A stretch of 64,000 bases of DNA from Acidobacteriota bacterium. Its GTDB lineage: Bacteria > Acidobacteriota > Aminicenantia > Aminicenantales > Saccharicenantaceae. The notes under the pieces are model-generated. The model was not told the origin of the DNA. It searched no databases and saw nothing but the letters and a program-made list of their open reading frames with translations. The position numbers and the translations under genes are program-made. The stretch covers positions 681,000 through 744,999 of the forward strand of contig JAKLEN010000001.1 of the NCBI GenBank assembly GCA_022711665.1. The letters are read 5' to 3'. Positions 33,899 to 42,709 of the stretch are shown here, piece by piece (within the stretch, counting starts at the first letter, position 1; every line of letters starts with the position of its first letter).

Positions 33899-35875
33899 AT
33901 GAGCCGTTTCGTCAGCCGGCGCGAGGTCGGGGAGTATCCGCGGCTTCCCCTCAAGGGCAGCCTCGACCTGACCTACCGCTGCGGCAACGACTGCCGCCAC
34001 TGCTGGCTGCGGCTGGCCCCGGACGCCCCGGAAGGGCGGACGGAGCTTTCCTTCGACGAGATCCGCCGGGTGGCCGGCGAGGCCCGGAGCCTGGGCTGCC
34101 GGGAATGGACGATCTCCGGGGGCGAGCCCCTGCTTCGCCCCGACTTCCCGGAGATCTTCGCCGAGCTCACCGGCCAGGCCCTCTGGTACACGCTCAACAC
34201 CAACGGCGGCCTGATCACCCCGGCCATAGCCCGCCTGCTCCGGCGCCGCGGCGCCAAGCTGGTGGCGCTCTACGGCTCGACTGCCGCCGTCCACGACGCC
34301 GTCACGCGCACGCCCGGGTCGTTCGCCGCCCTGGAGCGTGGGGTCGCCTATCTCCGCGAGGCCGGAGCGCCCTTCACCGTCCAGGTCGTGCCGATGAAGA
34401 CGAACATCGCCGACTACCCGGCCATGGTCCGCCTGGCCGAGTCGTGGAGCCCGAGCTGGCGGCTCGGGGCGACCTGGCTTTATCTTTCGGCTTCCGGCGA
34501 TCCGCGCCGGAACCGGGACATCCTGGCCGAGCGCCTGGATCCGGCCCGGGTCGTCGAGCTCGACCAGGCCTATGCCGGGTCCGGCCCGGCTCCGGGCGAC
34601 GACGCGGCCTGCGCCGCCGCCGCCGTCGCGGCCGGCGGCCGCGGCCTCTTCGCCGCCTGCCTGGCCGGCCGGCGCGATTTCCATATCGACCCTCAGGGCG
34701 GCCTGAGCTTCTGCTCCTTCGTCAAGGACGCCGGGCTGCGCCTCGACCTGCGGACGATGAGCTTCGCCGAAGCCTGGAACGAGCGCCTGCCCCGCCTGGC
34801 CGGAGCCGTCCTGCCGACGAAAGCCTACGCCGACGGCTGCGGCGCCTGCGAGCTGCGCTCCGGGTGCCGCTGGTGCCCGGTCTACGCCTTCCTCGAGCAC
34901 GGCGACCACTCGGCCCGGATCGACTATCTCTGCGCCGTGGCCCGGGAGACCCGGCGGGCCAGGACGGCCTGGCTCGGGACGCACCGGCGCCGCTTCCGCG
35001 TGGCCGGGCTGGCCGTCGACGTCGAAGCCGACCGGCCCATCGCCGCCGACACCTTCGACCCGAAGTTCGAGCTCTTCCGCGCCGAGGCGGACGGGCCGCC
35101 GGACATCGTCCTGCGCCACCACTTCGCCCTGCCCGACCTCGAGGCCTTCGATCTCGGGCGGGAGGTTTACCGCCATCCTCCCTGGGCCGTCTACCGCCGG
35201 GGCGCCTCGTGGATCTACGTCATGATCGGGCCCGATCCCGGAGACCCGACGGTCCACCGGGTCATGGTCTTCGACGACGGCCATACCCGCGGCCGCATCT
35301 ACAGCCCGTCGGACGAGTTCTTCCGCGCCGGCCGGCTCGATTCGCTGGCCATGCTGCCCTCGGACCAGCTCGTCCTGGCCCGGGCCCTGCCGGCTTTCGG
35401 CGGCCTCTTCGTCCACGCCTCGGCGGTGGACATGGCCGGCCGCGGCCTCGTCTTCGCCGGGCCGTCCGAAGCCGGCAAATCGACCATCGCCAGGCTCATC
35501 GGCGGCCGGGCCCGGCTGCTTTGCGACGACCGGGTCGTCATCCGCCGCAGCCCCGGGGGCTTCCGCGTTCACGGCACCTGGAACCACGGCGAGATCCCGA
35601 CGGTCTCGCCGGGCTCCGCGCCGCTCCGGGCGGTCTTCTTCCTGCGCCAGGCGGCGGCGAACCGGCTGGACCGCGTCGACGATCCCCGGGCTGTGCTGCG
35701 GGACTTTTTACCCCGCCTGGTCCGGCCGCTCCTCTCGGCCGACTGGTGGGAGCGGGCCCTGGACCTGGCCGGGGAGATCGTCCGCCAGATCCCCTTCTAC
35801 GATCTGTCGTTCGACAAGAGCGGGGCCATCGTCGGCGCGCTCGAGGAGTTCCTGGACGGGGCGCCGCGGCCATGA
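33899..35875 (+). CDS. Radical SAM/SPASM protein fused to an HprK-like kinase domain
   Basis: This 658-residue fusion starts at the ATG at 33899 (GGAGAG upstream). Residues about 18-240 are a radical SAM core with C28-x3-C32-x2-C35 and ISGGEPLLRPDF. A SPASM domain follows, with C272 and then C314-x2-C317-x5-C323-x2-C326 and C345, which would hold auxiliary iron-sulfur clusters. Residues about 365-658 resemble HprK-related kinases found in peptide-modification clusters: FVHASAVDMAGRGLVFA, Walker A GPSEAGKST (521-529) and LLCDDRVVI. The enzyme probably modifies the peptide at 39019 and may also phosphorylate it. It overlaps the next gene (ATGA). Confidence 0.85.
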   Translation: MSRFVSRREVGEYPRLPLKGSLDLTYRCGNDCRHCWLRLAPDAPEGRTELSFDEIRRVAGEARSLGCREWTISGGEPLLRPDFPEIFAELTGQALWYTLNTNGGLITPAIARLLRRRGAKLVALYGSTAAVHDAVTRTPGSFAALERGVAYLREAGAPFTVQVVPMKTNIADYPAMVRLAESWSPSWRLGATWLYLSASGDPRRNRDILAERLDPARVVELDQAYAGSGPAPGDDAACAAAAVAAGGRGLFAACLAGRRDFHIDPQGGLSFCSFVKDAGLRLDLRTMSFAEAWNERLPRLAGAVLPTKAYADGCGACELRSGCRWCPVYAFLEHGDHSARIDYLCAVARETRRARTAWLGTHRRRFRVAGLAVDVEADRPIAADTFDPKFELFRAEADGPPDIVLRHHFALPDLEAFDLGREVYRHPPWAVYRRGASWIYVMIGPDPGDPTVHRVMVFDDGHTRGRIYSPSDEFFRAGRLDSLAMLPSDQLVLARALPAFGGLFVHASAVDMAGRGLVFAGPSEAGKSTIARLIGGRARLLCDDRVVIRRSPGGFRVHGTWNHGEIPTVSPGSAPLRAVFFLRQAAANRLDRVDDPRAVLRDFLPRLVRPLLSADWWERALDLAGEIVRQIPFYDLSFDKSGAIVGALEEFLDGAPRP

Positions 35876-37047
35876 CGGCGAGAAGCTACGTGCGCAAGGT
35901 CCGGTCCGGCCAGGACGGCCTCTGGCGGACGTCCGCGCCGGCCCTGGCCCGCCTCGACATCGAGCTGACCGAGCGCTGCAACAACGCCTGCCTCCATTGC
36001 TCGGTCGCGCTCCCGGCCGCCGACCCCGGCGCCAAGGCCCGGGAATGGCCCGCGGCCCGCTGGCGGGCCCTGCTCGACGAGGCCGCGGCGCTCGGCTGCC
36101 TCGTCGTCCGGCTGACCGGCGGCGAGCCGACCCTGCGCCAGGACTTCGAGGAGATCTACGTCCACGCCCGGCGGCTCGGCCTGCGGGTCATGCTCTTCAC
36201 CAACGCCACGCTCGTCACGCCGAGCCTGGCCCGGCTGCTCGCGGACGTCCCGCCGCTCGAGGCCGTCGAGGTCTCGATCTACGGCCTGACGGCCGGGACG
36301 GCGGATGCGGTGACGGGCCGGCCGGGCTCGTTCGAGGCGGCCCGGCGCGGCCTGTCGCTTCTCGGCGAACAGGGCGTGCGGTTCGCGGTCAAGGGCGCCG
36401 TCCTGCCGCCGACCCGGGGCGAGATGGACGCTTTCGAAGCCTGGGCGGCCGGGCTCCCCGGCCGGACCGGCGAGGTCTCCTGGGCGACGCTTCTCGATCT
36501 GCATTCGCGCCGGGACGCGGCCCGCAGCGCGGTCATCGCCGGGCTGCGGCCGGAGGCCGGCGAATTCGTCCGGCTGGCCCGCCGCCGCGGCGAGGCGGCG
36601 GTCGAAGAATGGCGCGATTTCTGCGGCCGCGCCGGCGGCCCGGGCGGCGACCGGCTGTTCGATTGCCTGCCGGCCGCCTCGTCGGCCGCCGTGGACGCCT
36701 ACGGCCGGCTCCAGTATTGCCTGGGCCTGCGCCATCCCGCGACCGTCTATGACCTGGACGCGGGCTCGCTCCGCGAGGCCGTGACGGAATTCCTGCCGCG
36801 GCTCCGGGAGCGGCGGGCGGCCGACCCGGCCTATCTCGAGCGCTGCGGCCGCTGCTTTCTCAAGGGCCTCTGCCTGCAGTGCCCGGCCAAGTCGTGGGCC
36901 GAGCACGGCACGCTGGACACGCCGGTCGAATATTTCTGCGACGTCGCCCACGCCCAGGCGGCCGCGGCCGGCCTTCTCGAGCCTGGGGAAAAAGCCTGGA
37001 CCGTCCGCGACGGCGGCCGGAGGGCGGGGAGGAGGAAGGGAACATGA
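35872..37047 (+). CDS. Radical SAM/SPASM protein (second of three)
   Basis: This 391-residue enzyme has C36-x3-C40-x2-C43 (CNNACLHC), LTGGEPTLRQDF and the motif VEVSIYGLT of peptide-modifying radical SAM enzymes. The C-terminal SPASM region shows CGRCFLKGLCLQCPAKSW, a C-x2-C-x5-C-x2-C pattern, followed by a later Cys (EYFC). Such enzymes install thioether, C-C or other crosslinks in peptides. It overlaps its neighbours on both sides by four bases, so it is translated with the fusion protein and the PqqD protein. Confidence 0.9.
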   Translation: MTARSYVRKVRSGQDGLWRTSAPALARLDIELTERCNNACLHCSVALPAADPGAKAREWPAARWRALLDEAAALGCLVVRLTGGEPTLRQDFEEIYVHARRLGLRVMLFTNATLVTPSLARLLADVPPLEAVEVSIYGLTAGTADAVTGRPGSFEAARRGLSLLGEQGVRFAVKGAVLPPTRGEMDAFEAWAAGLPGRTGEVSWATLLDLHSRRDAARSAVIAGLRPEAGEFVRLARRRGEAAVEEWRDFCGRAGGPGGDRLFDCLPAASSAAVDAYGRLQYCLGLRHPATVYDLDAGSLREAVTEFLPRLRERRAADPAYLERCGRCFLKGLCLQCPAKSWAEHGTLDTPVEYFCDVAHAQAAAAGLLEPGEKAWTVRDGGRRAGRRKGT

Positions 37048-37349
37048 CGGACAAGATCGACCTGGCCAAGGCTTACCGGCCGTCCGAGGAGGTCGTCGTG
37101 CGGGAGATCGAGGGGGAGACCGTCATCGTCCCCCTGACCTCCGGCGTCGGCGATCTCGAGGACGAGCTGCTGACGCTCAACGAGACGGGCCGCGCCGTCT
37201 GGGCGCGCCTCGACGGCTCGCGGCCCCTGGCCGAGATCATCCGCGATCTCGAGGCCGCCTACGACGCCCCGGACGGGGTCATCCGGGAAGACGTCATCGG
37301 CCTGCTCCAGGAGCTCTGCGACCGGCGGATGATCGTCGCCGGGGAGTGA
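37044..37349 (+). CDS. PqqD family peptide-recognition protein (RRE)
   Basis: This 101-residue protein matches the PqqD/RiPP-recognition-element fold: VVVREIEGETVIVPL strands, TLNETGRAVWARLDG, then a helical bundle with IIRDLEAAYDAP and VIGLLQELCDRRMI. PqqD-type proteins bind the leader of a precursor peptide and deliver it to the radical SAM enzyme. A stand-alone RRE beside three radical SAM genes is strong support for a RiPP pathway. The ATG overlaps the previous stop. Confidence 0.92.
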   Translation: MTDKIDLAKAYRPSEEVVVREIEGETVIVPLTSGVGDLEDELLTLNETGRAVWARLDGSRPLAEIIRDLEAAYDAPDGVIREDVIGLLQELCDRRMIVAGE

Positions 37350-37352
37350 AGA

Positions 37353-37829
37353 GTGAACAAGACAGCCCGGCCCTCCCTGGCCGACGGCTATTCCGTGGCC
37401 GGCCTGCTGCGGGCCGTCCTGGAGAAGGGCCGTCCCTGCCGCTACGAGGCCCGGGGCTCGAGCATGCACCCGTCCATCCAGGACGGGGACGTCGTCACCC
37501 TGCGCCCTCTCGCCGCGGAGGGGCCGCGCCAGGGCGACGTCGTGGCTTTCGTCCCGCCCGGGACGGAGTCCGTCCGGCTCCACCGGGTCATCGGGATCGA
37601 CGGCGGCAGATACCTGATGAAGGGCGACAACGGGCTCGCCGCCGACGGGCTGGTCGAGCGGCGGGACATCCTGGGCGCGGTGGCCCGAATCGAGCGGCAC
37701 GGCCGGGTCCTGCGCCGTGGCCCGGCGTTCGCCGCCGCGATCCTGGCCCGGCTGTCGCGAACGCCCTGGTTCACCCGCCTCTCCAGGCGCCTCCGCCGGA
37801 CTATCGGCCGCCGGGATCGCAAGGCCTGA
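37353..37829 (+). CDS. S24/S26 family signal-peptidase-like protease
   Basis: The 158-residue protein keeps the S26 core: nucleophile S37 in GSSMHPSI, GDVVTLRPL, QGDVVAFV, and H77 in LHRVIGID, then KGDNGLAADG. The basic residue is His instead of the Lys of bacterial LepB, as in SipW/Sec11-type enzymes. There is no N-terminal membrane anchor, so it is probably cytoplasmic or peripheral through its basic C terminus. In this setting it may remove the leader of the modified peptide. The GTG start follows pqqD by three bases. Confidence 0.85.
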   Translation: MNKTARPSLADGYSVAGLLRAVLEKGRPCRYEARGSSMHPSIQDGDVVTLRPLAAEGPRQGDVVAFVPPGTESVRLHRVIGIDGGRYLMKGDNGLAADGLVERRDILGAVARIERHGRVLRRGPAFAAAILARLSRTPWFTRLSRRLRRTIGRRDRKA

Positions 37830-37830
37830 A

Positions 37831-38958
37831 ATGGGCAAGGACTTCGTCGTCCGCCGACAGCTCGCCGATTTCGGCCTGTGGGAGAAGATGGCCGGCGGCC
37901 GGGCCGTCTTCAGCTTCGAGCTCGAAGCGACGGCCCGCTGCAATTTCGATTGCCGGCACTGCTACATCAACCGGCCGGCCGGGGACCGGGCGGCGAAGAA
38001 GCGCGAGCTCGGCGTCGACGAGATCGGCCGCATCGGCGCCGAGGCGGCGGAGCGTGGCGCCGTCTGGTGCCTCCTCACCGGCGGCGAGCCCCTGCTGCGG
38101 AAGGACTTTTTCGAGGTCTATCAGGCGCTCCTGAGCAAGGGGCTGCTTCTGTCGATCTTCACCAACGCCGCGCTCGTCACCGCCGAGCATGTCCGCTTCT
38201 TCCGGAAGTTCCCGCCGCGGGACATCGAGGTGACCGTCTACGGCGCGACCCGGGAAACCTACGAACGGGTGACCCGGACGCCGGGCTCCTTCGACGCCTT
38301 CATGCGCGGGCTCGACCGGCTCCTGGCGGGCGGCCTGACCGTCCGTCTCAAGGCCATGGCCCTGCGCTCGAACAAGCACGAGATCCAGGCCATCGGGGAT
38401 TTCTGCCGGGCCCGGACCAAGGACTATTACCGCTTCGACCCCCAACTGCACCTCCGCTTCGACCGCGACGAGGCCCGGAACGCCGTGATCCGCGCCGAGC
38501 GGCTCGGCCCGAGGGAAGTGGCCCGGCTGGAGCGGGCCGATCCCGAGCGGTTCGGGGCGCTCCAGGCCGCCTGCGCCGAGATCCTGCCCGGCCCGCCGGC
38601 CGCGGGAGCGCCCATCCCGGATTGCCGCCACATCTTCCGCTGCGGCGCCGGCCAGAGAAGCTTCACCGTCGGCCCGGAAGGGCTGCTCCGGCCCTGTTCG
38701 TCGCTCCACCATCCGGATTTCCTGTACGACCTGCGGCAGGGAAGCCTGGCCGACGCCTGGACCAGCTTCCTGCCGGCCGTCCTCCGCCGGGAGTCCGGCC
38801 GGCGGGAATACCTGGAAAAATGCGGCCGCTGCCCGATCGTCAACCTCTGCCTCTGGTGCCCGGCCCACGCCTACCTGGAAACGGGGGAGCTCGACCGGCC
38901 GGTCGAGGAGTTCTGCCGGATCGCCGAGGCCCGGGCGGAGGGGCTAAAATCAGGTTGA
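37831..38958 (+). CDS. Radical SAM/SPASM protein (third of three)
   Basis: The 375-residue enzyme has C37-x3-C41-x2-C44 (CNFDCRHC), LTGGEPLLRKDF, VTVYGATRETYERVTRTPGSF and a SPASM region CGRCPIVNLCLWCPAHAYL with the same C-x2-C-x5-C-x2-C spacing as the other two. An additional Cys pair surrounds GPEGLLRPCSS. The ATG at 37831 is chosen; a longer frame is a shadow of the peptidase gene. The three enzymes look like diverged copies, so each may act on a different site of one peptide. The stop codon lies inside the -35 box of the next promoter. Confidence 0.9.
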   Translation: MGKDFVVRRQLADFGLWEKMAGGRAVFSFELEATARCNFDCRHCYINRPAGDRAAKKRELGVDEIGRIGAEAAERGAVWCLLTGGEPLLRKDFFEVYQALLSKGLLLSIFTNAALVTAEHVRFFRKFPPRDIEVTVYGATRETYERVTRTPGSFDAFMRGLDRLLAGGLTVRLKAMALRSNKHEIQAIGDFCRARTKDYYRFDPQLHLRFDRDEARNAVIRAERLGPREVARLERADPERFGALQAACAEILPGPPAAGAPIPDCRHIFRCGAGQRSFTVGPEGLLRPCSSLHHPDFLYDLRQGSLADAWTSFLPAVLRRESGRREYLEKCGRCPIVNLCLWCPAHAYLETGELDRPVEEFCRIAEARAEGLKSG

Positions 38959-38983
38959 CATTGCCGCGAATTCGGCTTAAGAT
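38955..38983 (+). promoter_or_regulatory. Strong promoter of the candidate precursor peptide
   Basis: TTGACA (38955-38960), 17 bases, TAAGAT (38978-38983). The start near 38990 gives a leader of about 29 bases with GGAGG at 39004-39008. The -35 overlaps the last codons of the third radical SAM gene, so the peptide can be made in excess of its enzymes. Confidence 0.85.
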
Positions 38984-39018
38984 ATTGCGAAGGAAGCGTT
39001 TATGGAGGACCCAAGGCC

Positions 39019-39201
39019 ATGAAAAAGCAATGGCAGACGCCGCAACTCATCGTTCTCTTCAAAGGGCGTCCGGAGGAGACCCTCTTGTGCCACTGCAAGC
39101 ATAAGACCGCCCCGCCCGTGGCGCCGTACAGTCACAAGGACAACTGCACGTCGAATCCGCTCTGCTGCCAGGCTTGCGCCAACGTCAGCTACGCGTCCTG
39201 A
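39019..39201 (+). CDS. Candidate RiPP precursor peptide, six cysteines
   Basis: This 60-residue peptide has a plain N-terminal half with a possible recognition motif (W5-x-x-P8-x-L10 and P18-E-E), then a Cys-rich half: C24, C26, C43, C49, C50 and C53. The core also holds PP and AP turns (residues 31-36), several His and Lys, and ends in Ser60. No homology to a named family is claimed. It is not a ferredoxin or zinc ribbon by spacing. It follows an intact radical SAM-RRE-peptidase operon, has a strong promoter and a good ribosome site, and is the only small gene near it. The role as modification substrate is inference from this setting. Confidence 0.8.
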   Translation: MKKQWQTPQLIVLFKGRPEETLLCHCKHKTAPPVAPYSHKDNCTSNPLCCQACANVSYAS

Positions 39202-39258
39202 TCCGCCTGCCTGACGAAAGATCGCCCGGGGCCGGGTTCCCGCCGGCCGCGCTCCGCA

Positions 39259-39774
39259 TCAACTGAACCGCACCCCGCTCGTCCGGCCGATGGCCGCTTC
39301 GGCCGCAGTCCGGACATAGGGGTTGGCGTCCTTTTTCAGCCGGACCAGGAGACGGACCGCTTCTTCCCCACCGATCTCGCCCAGGGCCTCGGCCGCCGCC
39401 CGCCGCACGTCGGCGTTGGCGTCGCCGACGACCGCCCCGATCCCCGGCAGGGTCTCGCGCAGGCGCCGCCGCCCGATGACGGCCAGGGCGGCGCTGCGGG
39501 CGTACCAGGGAGGGAGATGGAGCCGCCGGACGGCCCACTCGGGGCTGATCTCGGCCCGGCCGCAGAGCTCGCGGACGACGTAATCGCGGATGCCCTCGTT
39601 GGGATCGGCCAGCGATTCCCAGAGGAGTTCCTCGGACCAGGGCCGGGCGATCCGGCCGCAGGCGGCCAGGATCCTTTGCCTGCCGGCCTTCTCGGGGGTT
39701 CGGCCGAGCTTCCGGACGAAAGCGAGGCAGACGGGAGAGGGGATCGGATCTTCGGGGGGGCGGCGCTCGTCCAT
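39259..39774 (-). CDS. HEAT-repeat protein
   Basis: The 171-residue product is made of paired helices of the HEAT/PBS-lyase type, seen best in NADVRRAAAEALGEIGGEEAV and NPYVRTAAEAAIGR (about residues 115-165). The N-terminal half is helical with IRDYVVRELCGR. HEAT proteins mediate protein contacts; the partner is unknown. The ATG at 39774 lies two bases after the ribBA stop; a longer frame is a ribBA shadow. It ends 58 bases from the convergent precursor peptide gene, perhaps by chance. Confidence 0.75.
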   Translation of the reverse strand: MDERRPPEDPIPSPVCLAFVRKLGRTPEKAGRQRILAACGRIARPWSEELLWESLADPNEGIRDYVVRELCGRAEISPEWAVRRLHLPPWYARSAALAVIGRRRLRETLPGIGAVVGDANADVRRAAAEALGEIGGEEAVRLLVRLKKDANPYVRTAAEAAIGRTSGVRFS

Positions 39775-39776
39775 CC

Positions 39777-40994
39777 TCAGACCATATCCAGGATGTGACC
39801 CATCTTCTCTTTCTTGGTCTTCAGATAGCGCTCGTTGCAGGCGTTCGGCGGGACCTCGATCGGCACCCGCTCTACGATCTCCAGGCCATAGCCGGCCAGG
39901 CCGACGAACTTCCGGGGATTGTTCGTGATCAGGCGGAGGCGGCGGACGCCGAGGGCGACCAGGATCTGGGCCCCCGTGCCGTAGTCGCGCTGGTCGGACT
40001 TGAAGCCGAGCTTGTGATTGGCCTCGACCGTGTCGGCCCCCTTGTCCTGCATGGCGTAGGCACGGATCTTGTTGACCAAGCCGATGCCCCGGCCTTCGTG
40101 GTCCAGCATGTAGAGCACGACGCCCCGGCCTTCTTTCTCGATCATCTCCATGGACAGGTGGAGCTGGTCGCCGCAGTCGCAGCGGGCCGAGCCGAAAACG
40201 TCCCCGGTCAGGCACTGGGAATGGGCCCTGACGAGCACCGGCCGGCCGTCGCCGACGTCCCCCTTGACCAGGGCGACATGCGGCGTGTGGCGGATGATGT
40301 CCTCGTAGATATGCAGGCGGAATTGGCCGTGCGCGGTCGGCAGGTCGGTCTCGGTGAGCTTGCGGACCAGGGTCTCGTGGCTGACGCGGTAGCGGATGAG
40401 CTCGGCGATCGTCAGGATGGGGATGTCGAACCGCCGACTGACATCCTCGAGCTGGGGCCGGCGGGCCATCGTCCCGTCCTCGTTCATGACCTCGCAGATG
40501 ACCCCGGCCGGGACGAGGCCGGCCATGCGGGCCAGGTCCACGGAGGCCTCGGTCTGGCCGGCCCGGGACAGGACGCCGCCTTCGGCCGCCCGCAGCGGGA
40601 AGATGTGGCCCGGGCGGGCCAGGTCGTCCGGCCTGGTGGCCGGGTCGATCGCGGCCAGGATGGTCCGGGCCCGGTCGGGGGCCGAGATGCCCGTCGTCAC
40701 GTCCTTCTTGGCGTCGATGGACACGGTGAAGGCGGTCTGGAAACGGGCCGTGTTCTCGTTGACCATGAGCGGCAGCTGCAACTCCTCGAGACGCTCCTGG
40801 GTCAGGGGCAGGCAGATCAGGCCGCGGCCGTGCCGGGCCATGAAGTTAACGATCTCCGGGGTGGCTTTCTCGGCGGCGACCATCAGGTCGCCCTCGTTCT
40901 CGCGGTCCTCGTCGTCGACGATGATGATCATCCGGCCGGCCCGGACGGCCTCCAGCGCCGTTTCGACGGAGACGATCCGTTGTTCTTCGGTCAT
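39777..40994 (-). CDS. ribBA: Bifunctional DHBP synthase / GTP cyclohydrolase II
   Basis: This 405-residue enzyme feeds riboflavin synthesis from both sides. Residues about 1-205 are 3,4-dihydroxy-2-butanone-4-phosphate synthase ([38 protein letters not shown]). Residues about 210-405 are GTP cyclohydrolase II with zinc ligands in C-x10-CDC form ([20 protein letters not shown]), [12 protein letters not shown] and [14 protein letters not shown]. The gene is in an operon with ftsY, ribD and ribE. Confidence 0.95.
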   Translation of the reverse strand: MTEEQRIVSVETALEAVRAGRMIIIVDDEDRENEGDLMVAAEKATPEIVNFMARHGRGLICLPLTQERLEELQLPLMVNENTARFQTAFTVSIDAKKDVTTGISAPDRARTILAAIDPATRPDDLARPGHIFPLRAAEGGVLSRAGQTEASVDLARMAGLVPAGVICEVMNEDGTMARRPQLEDVSRRFDIPILTIAELIRYRVSHETLVRKLTETDLPTAHGQFRLHIYEDIIRHTPHVALVKGDVGDGRPVLVRAHSQCLTGDVFGSARCDCGDQLHLSMEMIEKEGRGVVLYMLDHEGRGIGLVNKIRAYAMQDKGADTVEANHKLGFKSDQRDYGTGAQILVALGVRRLRLITNNPRKFVGLAGYGLEIVERVPIEVPPNACNERYLKTKKEKMGHILDMV

Positions 40995-41012
40995 GGGAAT
41001 GAAGGGCCTCTC

Positions 41013-41609
41013 TCAGCCCGCCTTGTGTCCTCGGGACAGCCAATTATACACGTATTTTCCGACCATGTCACACTCGAGGTTGACCTTGGCCCCGGCACGC
41101 AGGCCGCCCAGGTTCGTCGCCGCCAGCGTGGCCGGGACGAGCTCGGCCTCGAGGGCCGAGGCTGAGAGCGCGGCGATGGTCAGGCTGACGCCGTCGACCG
41201 CGACCGAGCCCTTTTCGACGAAGAACGGCCGGAGGGCGGCGGGGAACGAGACCGTCAGGCGCTTGCCCGGCGGCCGCGAGGCCGCCCGCAGGACCCGGCC
41301 CACGCCGTCGACGTGGCCGCTGACGAGATGCCCGCCGAGCGGGGCGGCCAGGGTCAGCGGCAGCTCGAGGTTGACCGGGGCGCCCGTGCGCAGGCCGCCC
41401 AGCGTGGACTTGGCCAGGGTCTCCCGCGAGACGTCGAAATGGAGCGTCTCCCGATCCGTCTCGACGACGGTCAGGCAGACGCCGTTGACGGCGACGCTGT
41501 CGCCCGGAGCGGTCCTGCCGGCGAGCCCCGGCGCCTCGACGGCCAGGCGGGAGCGGCCGCCGCGGAACCCAAGCACGCGGCCCCGGTGGGAGATGATGCC
41601 GGTGAACAT
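41013..41609 (-). CDS. ribE: Riboflavin synthase (alpha chain)
   Basis: The 198-residue enzyme dismutates lumazine into riboflavin. It shows two related barrels: [39 protein letters not shown] in the first, and [15 protein letters not shown] plus [11 protein letters not shown] in the second. The start at 41609 overlaps the ribD stop by one base (TGATG); a long upstream frame is a shadow of ribD. No ribH (lumazine synthase) is in the window. Confidence 0.95.
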   Translation of the reverse strand: MFTGIISHRGRVLGFRGGRSRLAVEAPGLAGRTAPGDSVAVNGVCLTVVETDRETLHFDVSRETLAKSTLGGLRTGAPVNLELPLTLAAPLGGHLVSGHVDGVGRVLRAASRPPGKRLTVSFPAALRPFFVEKGSVAVDGVSLTIAALSASALEAELVPATLAATNLGGLRAGAKVNLECDMVGKYVYNWLSRGHKAG

Positions 41610-42709
41610 CAGAAGTATCCTTCCACGATCGTGTCGTCCCCGATCGCGAACGAGCGGGTCCGCTTCAGGGGGATGGCCTGGGCGATGCGGTCCGCCCCCC
41701 GGCCGCCGAGAAGGCCGGGGGCCGCGGCGCCGCCGGCAAGGATGGGCGCGAAGGTCAGGACGGCCTTGTCCGCGCGTTTCTCCTCGATGAAGGACGTGAA
41801 CAGGCGGCTCCCGCCCTCGACGAGCAGGGCGGCGATCTCGCGGCGGCCGAGCTCGGCCAGGACCAGGTCGAGGGTCCAGGCCGCGGCGCCGCCGGGCGGG
41901 CGGAGGACCTCGGCGCCCCGGGCCTGGAGCGCCCGGGCCCTGTCCGCCGGCGCCTCCCGTCCGGCGAAGACGAGGACGGGCCCGCGGCCGAGCGTCTCGA
42001 GCATCCGGGCCCCGGCCGGGAAGCGCAGCCGCGAGTCGAGGACGGCCCGGGCGAGCTTCTTCCGGGGCCAGGCCGGGTGGCGCACGGTCAGGAGCGGATC
42101 GTCGGCCAGGAGCGTGCCGGAGCCGATCATCACCGCGTCCTGCTCGCCGCGAAGGAGATGGACGTAGTCGCGCGTCGGCGCCGAAGTGATCCACTTCGAG
42201 TCGCCCGTCCGGCTGGCGATCCGGCCGTCGAGCGTCAGGGCCGCCTTGAGCGTGACGAAGGGGACCCGGGCCGTGATGAACCTGGCGTGGACCTCGTTGA
42301 GCTCGGCGTTCCGCTCGGCCAGGAGCCCGGTCTCGACGGCGAGGCCCGCCTCTTCGAGCCGGCGGACGCCCTTCGTCCGGACCAGGGGATTGGGATCGAC
42401 GGCCGAGACGACCACCCGGGCCAGCCCGGCCGCGATGACCGGGTCGACGCATGGCGGGGTGCGGCCCCAGTGGACGCAGGGCTCGAGGGTCAGGTAGAGG
42501 GTCGCGCCCGAGGCCCGGCGGCCGGCCCGGCCCAGGGCGACGATCTCGGCGTGCGGCCGGCCCGGACCCTCGTGATAGCCGTGGCCGACGAGCTTCCCGT
42601 CGCGGACGACGACCGCGCCGACGAGCGGATTGGGGCTCGTCCGGCCGCGGGCCTTTTCGGCCAGACCGTAGGCCATCTCCATCCAGGCCCGGTCCTGGGC
42701 GCCGGTCAT
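41609..42709 (-). CDS. ribD: Bifunctional riboflavin deaminase/reductase
   Basis: RibD deaminates and then reduces the pyrimidine intermediate. In 366 residues the N-terminal deaminase domain shows [16 protein letters not shown] and the zinc motif [14 protein letters not shown]; the C-terminal reductase has [19 protein letters not shown] and [11 protein letters not shown]. It overlaps ftsY by four bases and ribE by one. Confidence 0.95.
   Translation of the reverse strand: MTGAQDRAWMEMAYGLAEKARGRTSPNPLVGAVVVRDGKLVGHGYHEGPGRPHAEIVALGRAGRRASGATLYLTLEPCVHWGRTPPCVDPVIAAGLARVVVSAVDPNPLVRTKGVRRLEEAGLAVETGLLAERNAELNEVHARFITARVPFVTLKAALTLDGRIASRTGDSKWITSAPTRDYVHLLRGEQDAVMIGSGTLLADDPLLTVRHPAWPRKKLARAVLDSRLRFPAGARMLETLGRGPVLVFAGREAPADRARALQARGAEVLRPPGGAAAWTLDLVLAELGRREIAALLVEGGSRLFTSFIEEKRADKAVLTFAPILAGGAAAPGLLGGRGADRIAQAIPLKRTRSFAIGDDTIVEGYF

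Noticed and set aside
39002..39022. Six-codon mini-ORF ending on the precursor start codon
   Set aside because: Its ATG lies in the Shine-Dalgarno of the precursor, so it has no ribosome site of its own; the overlap is probably chance.
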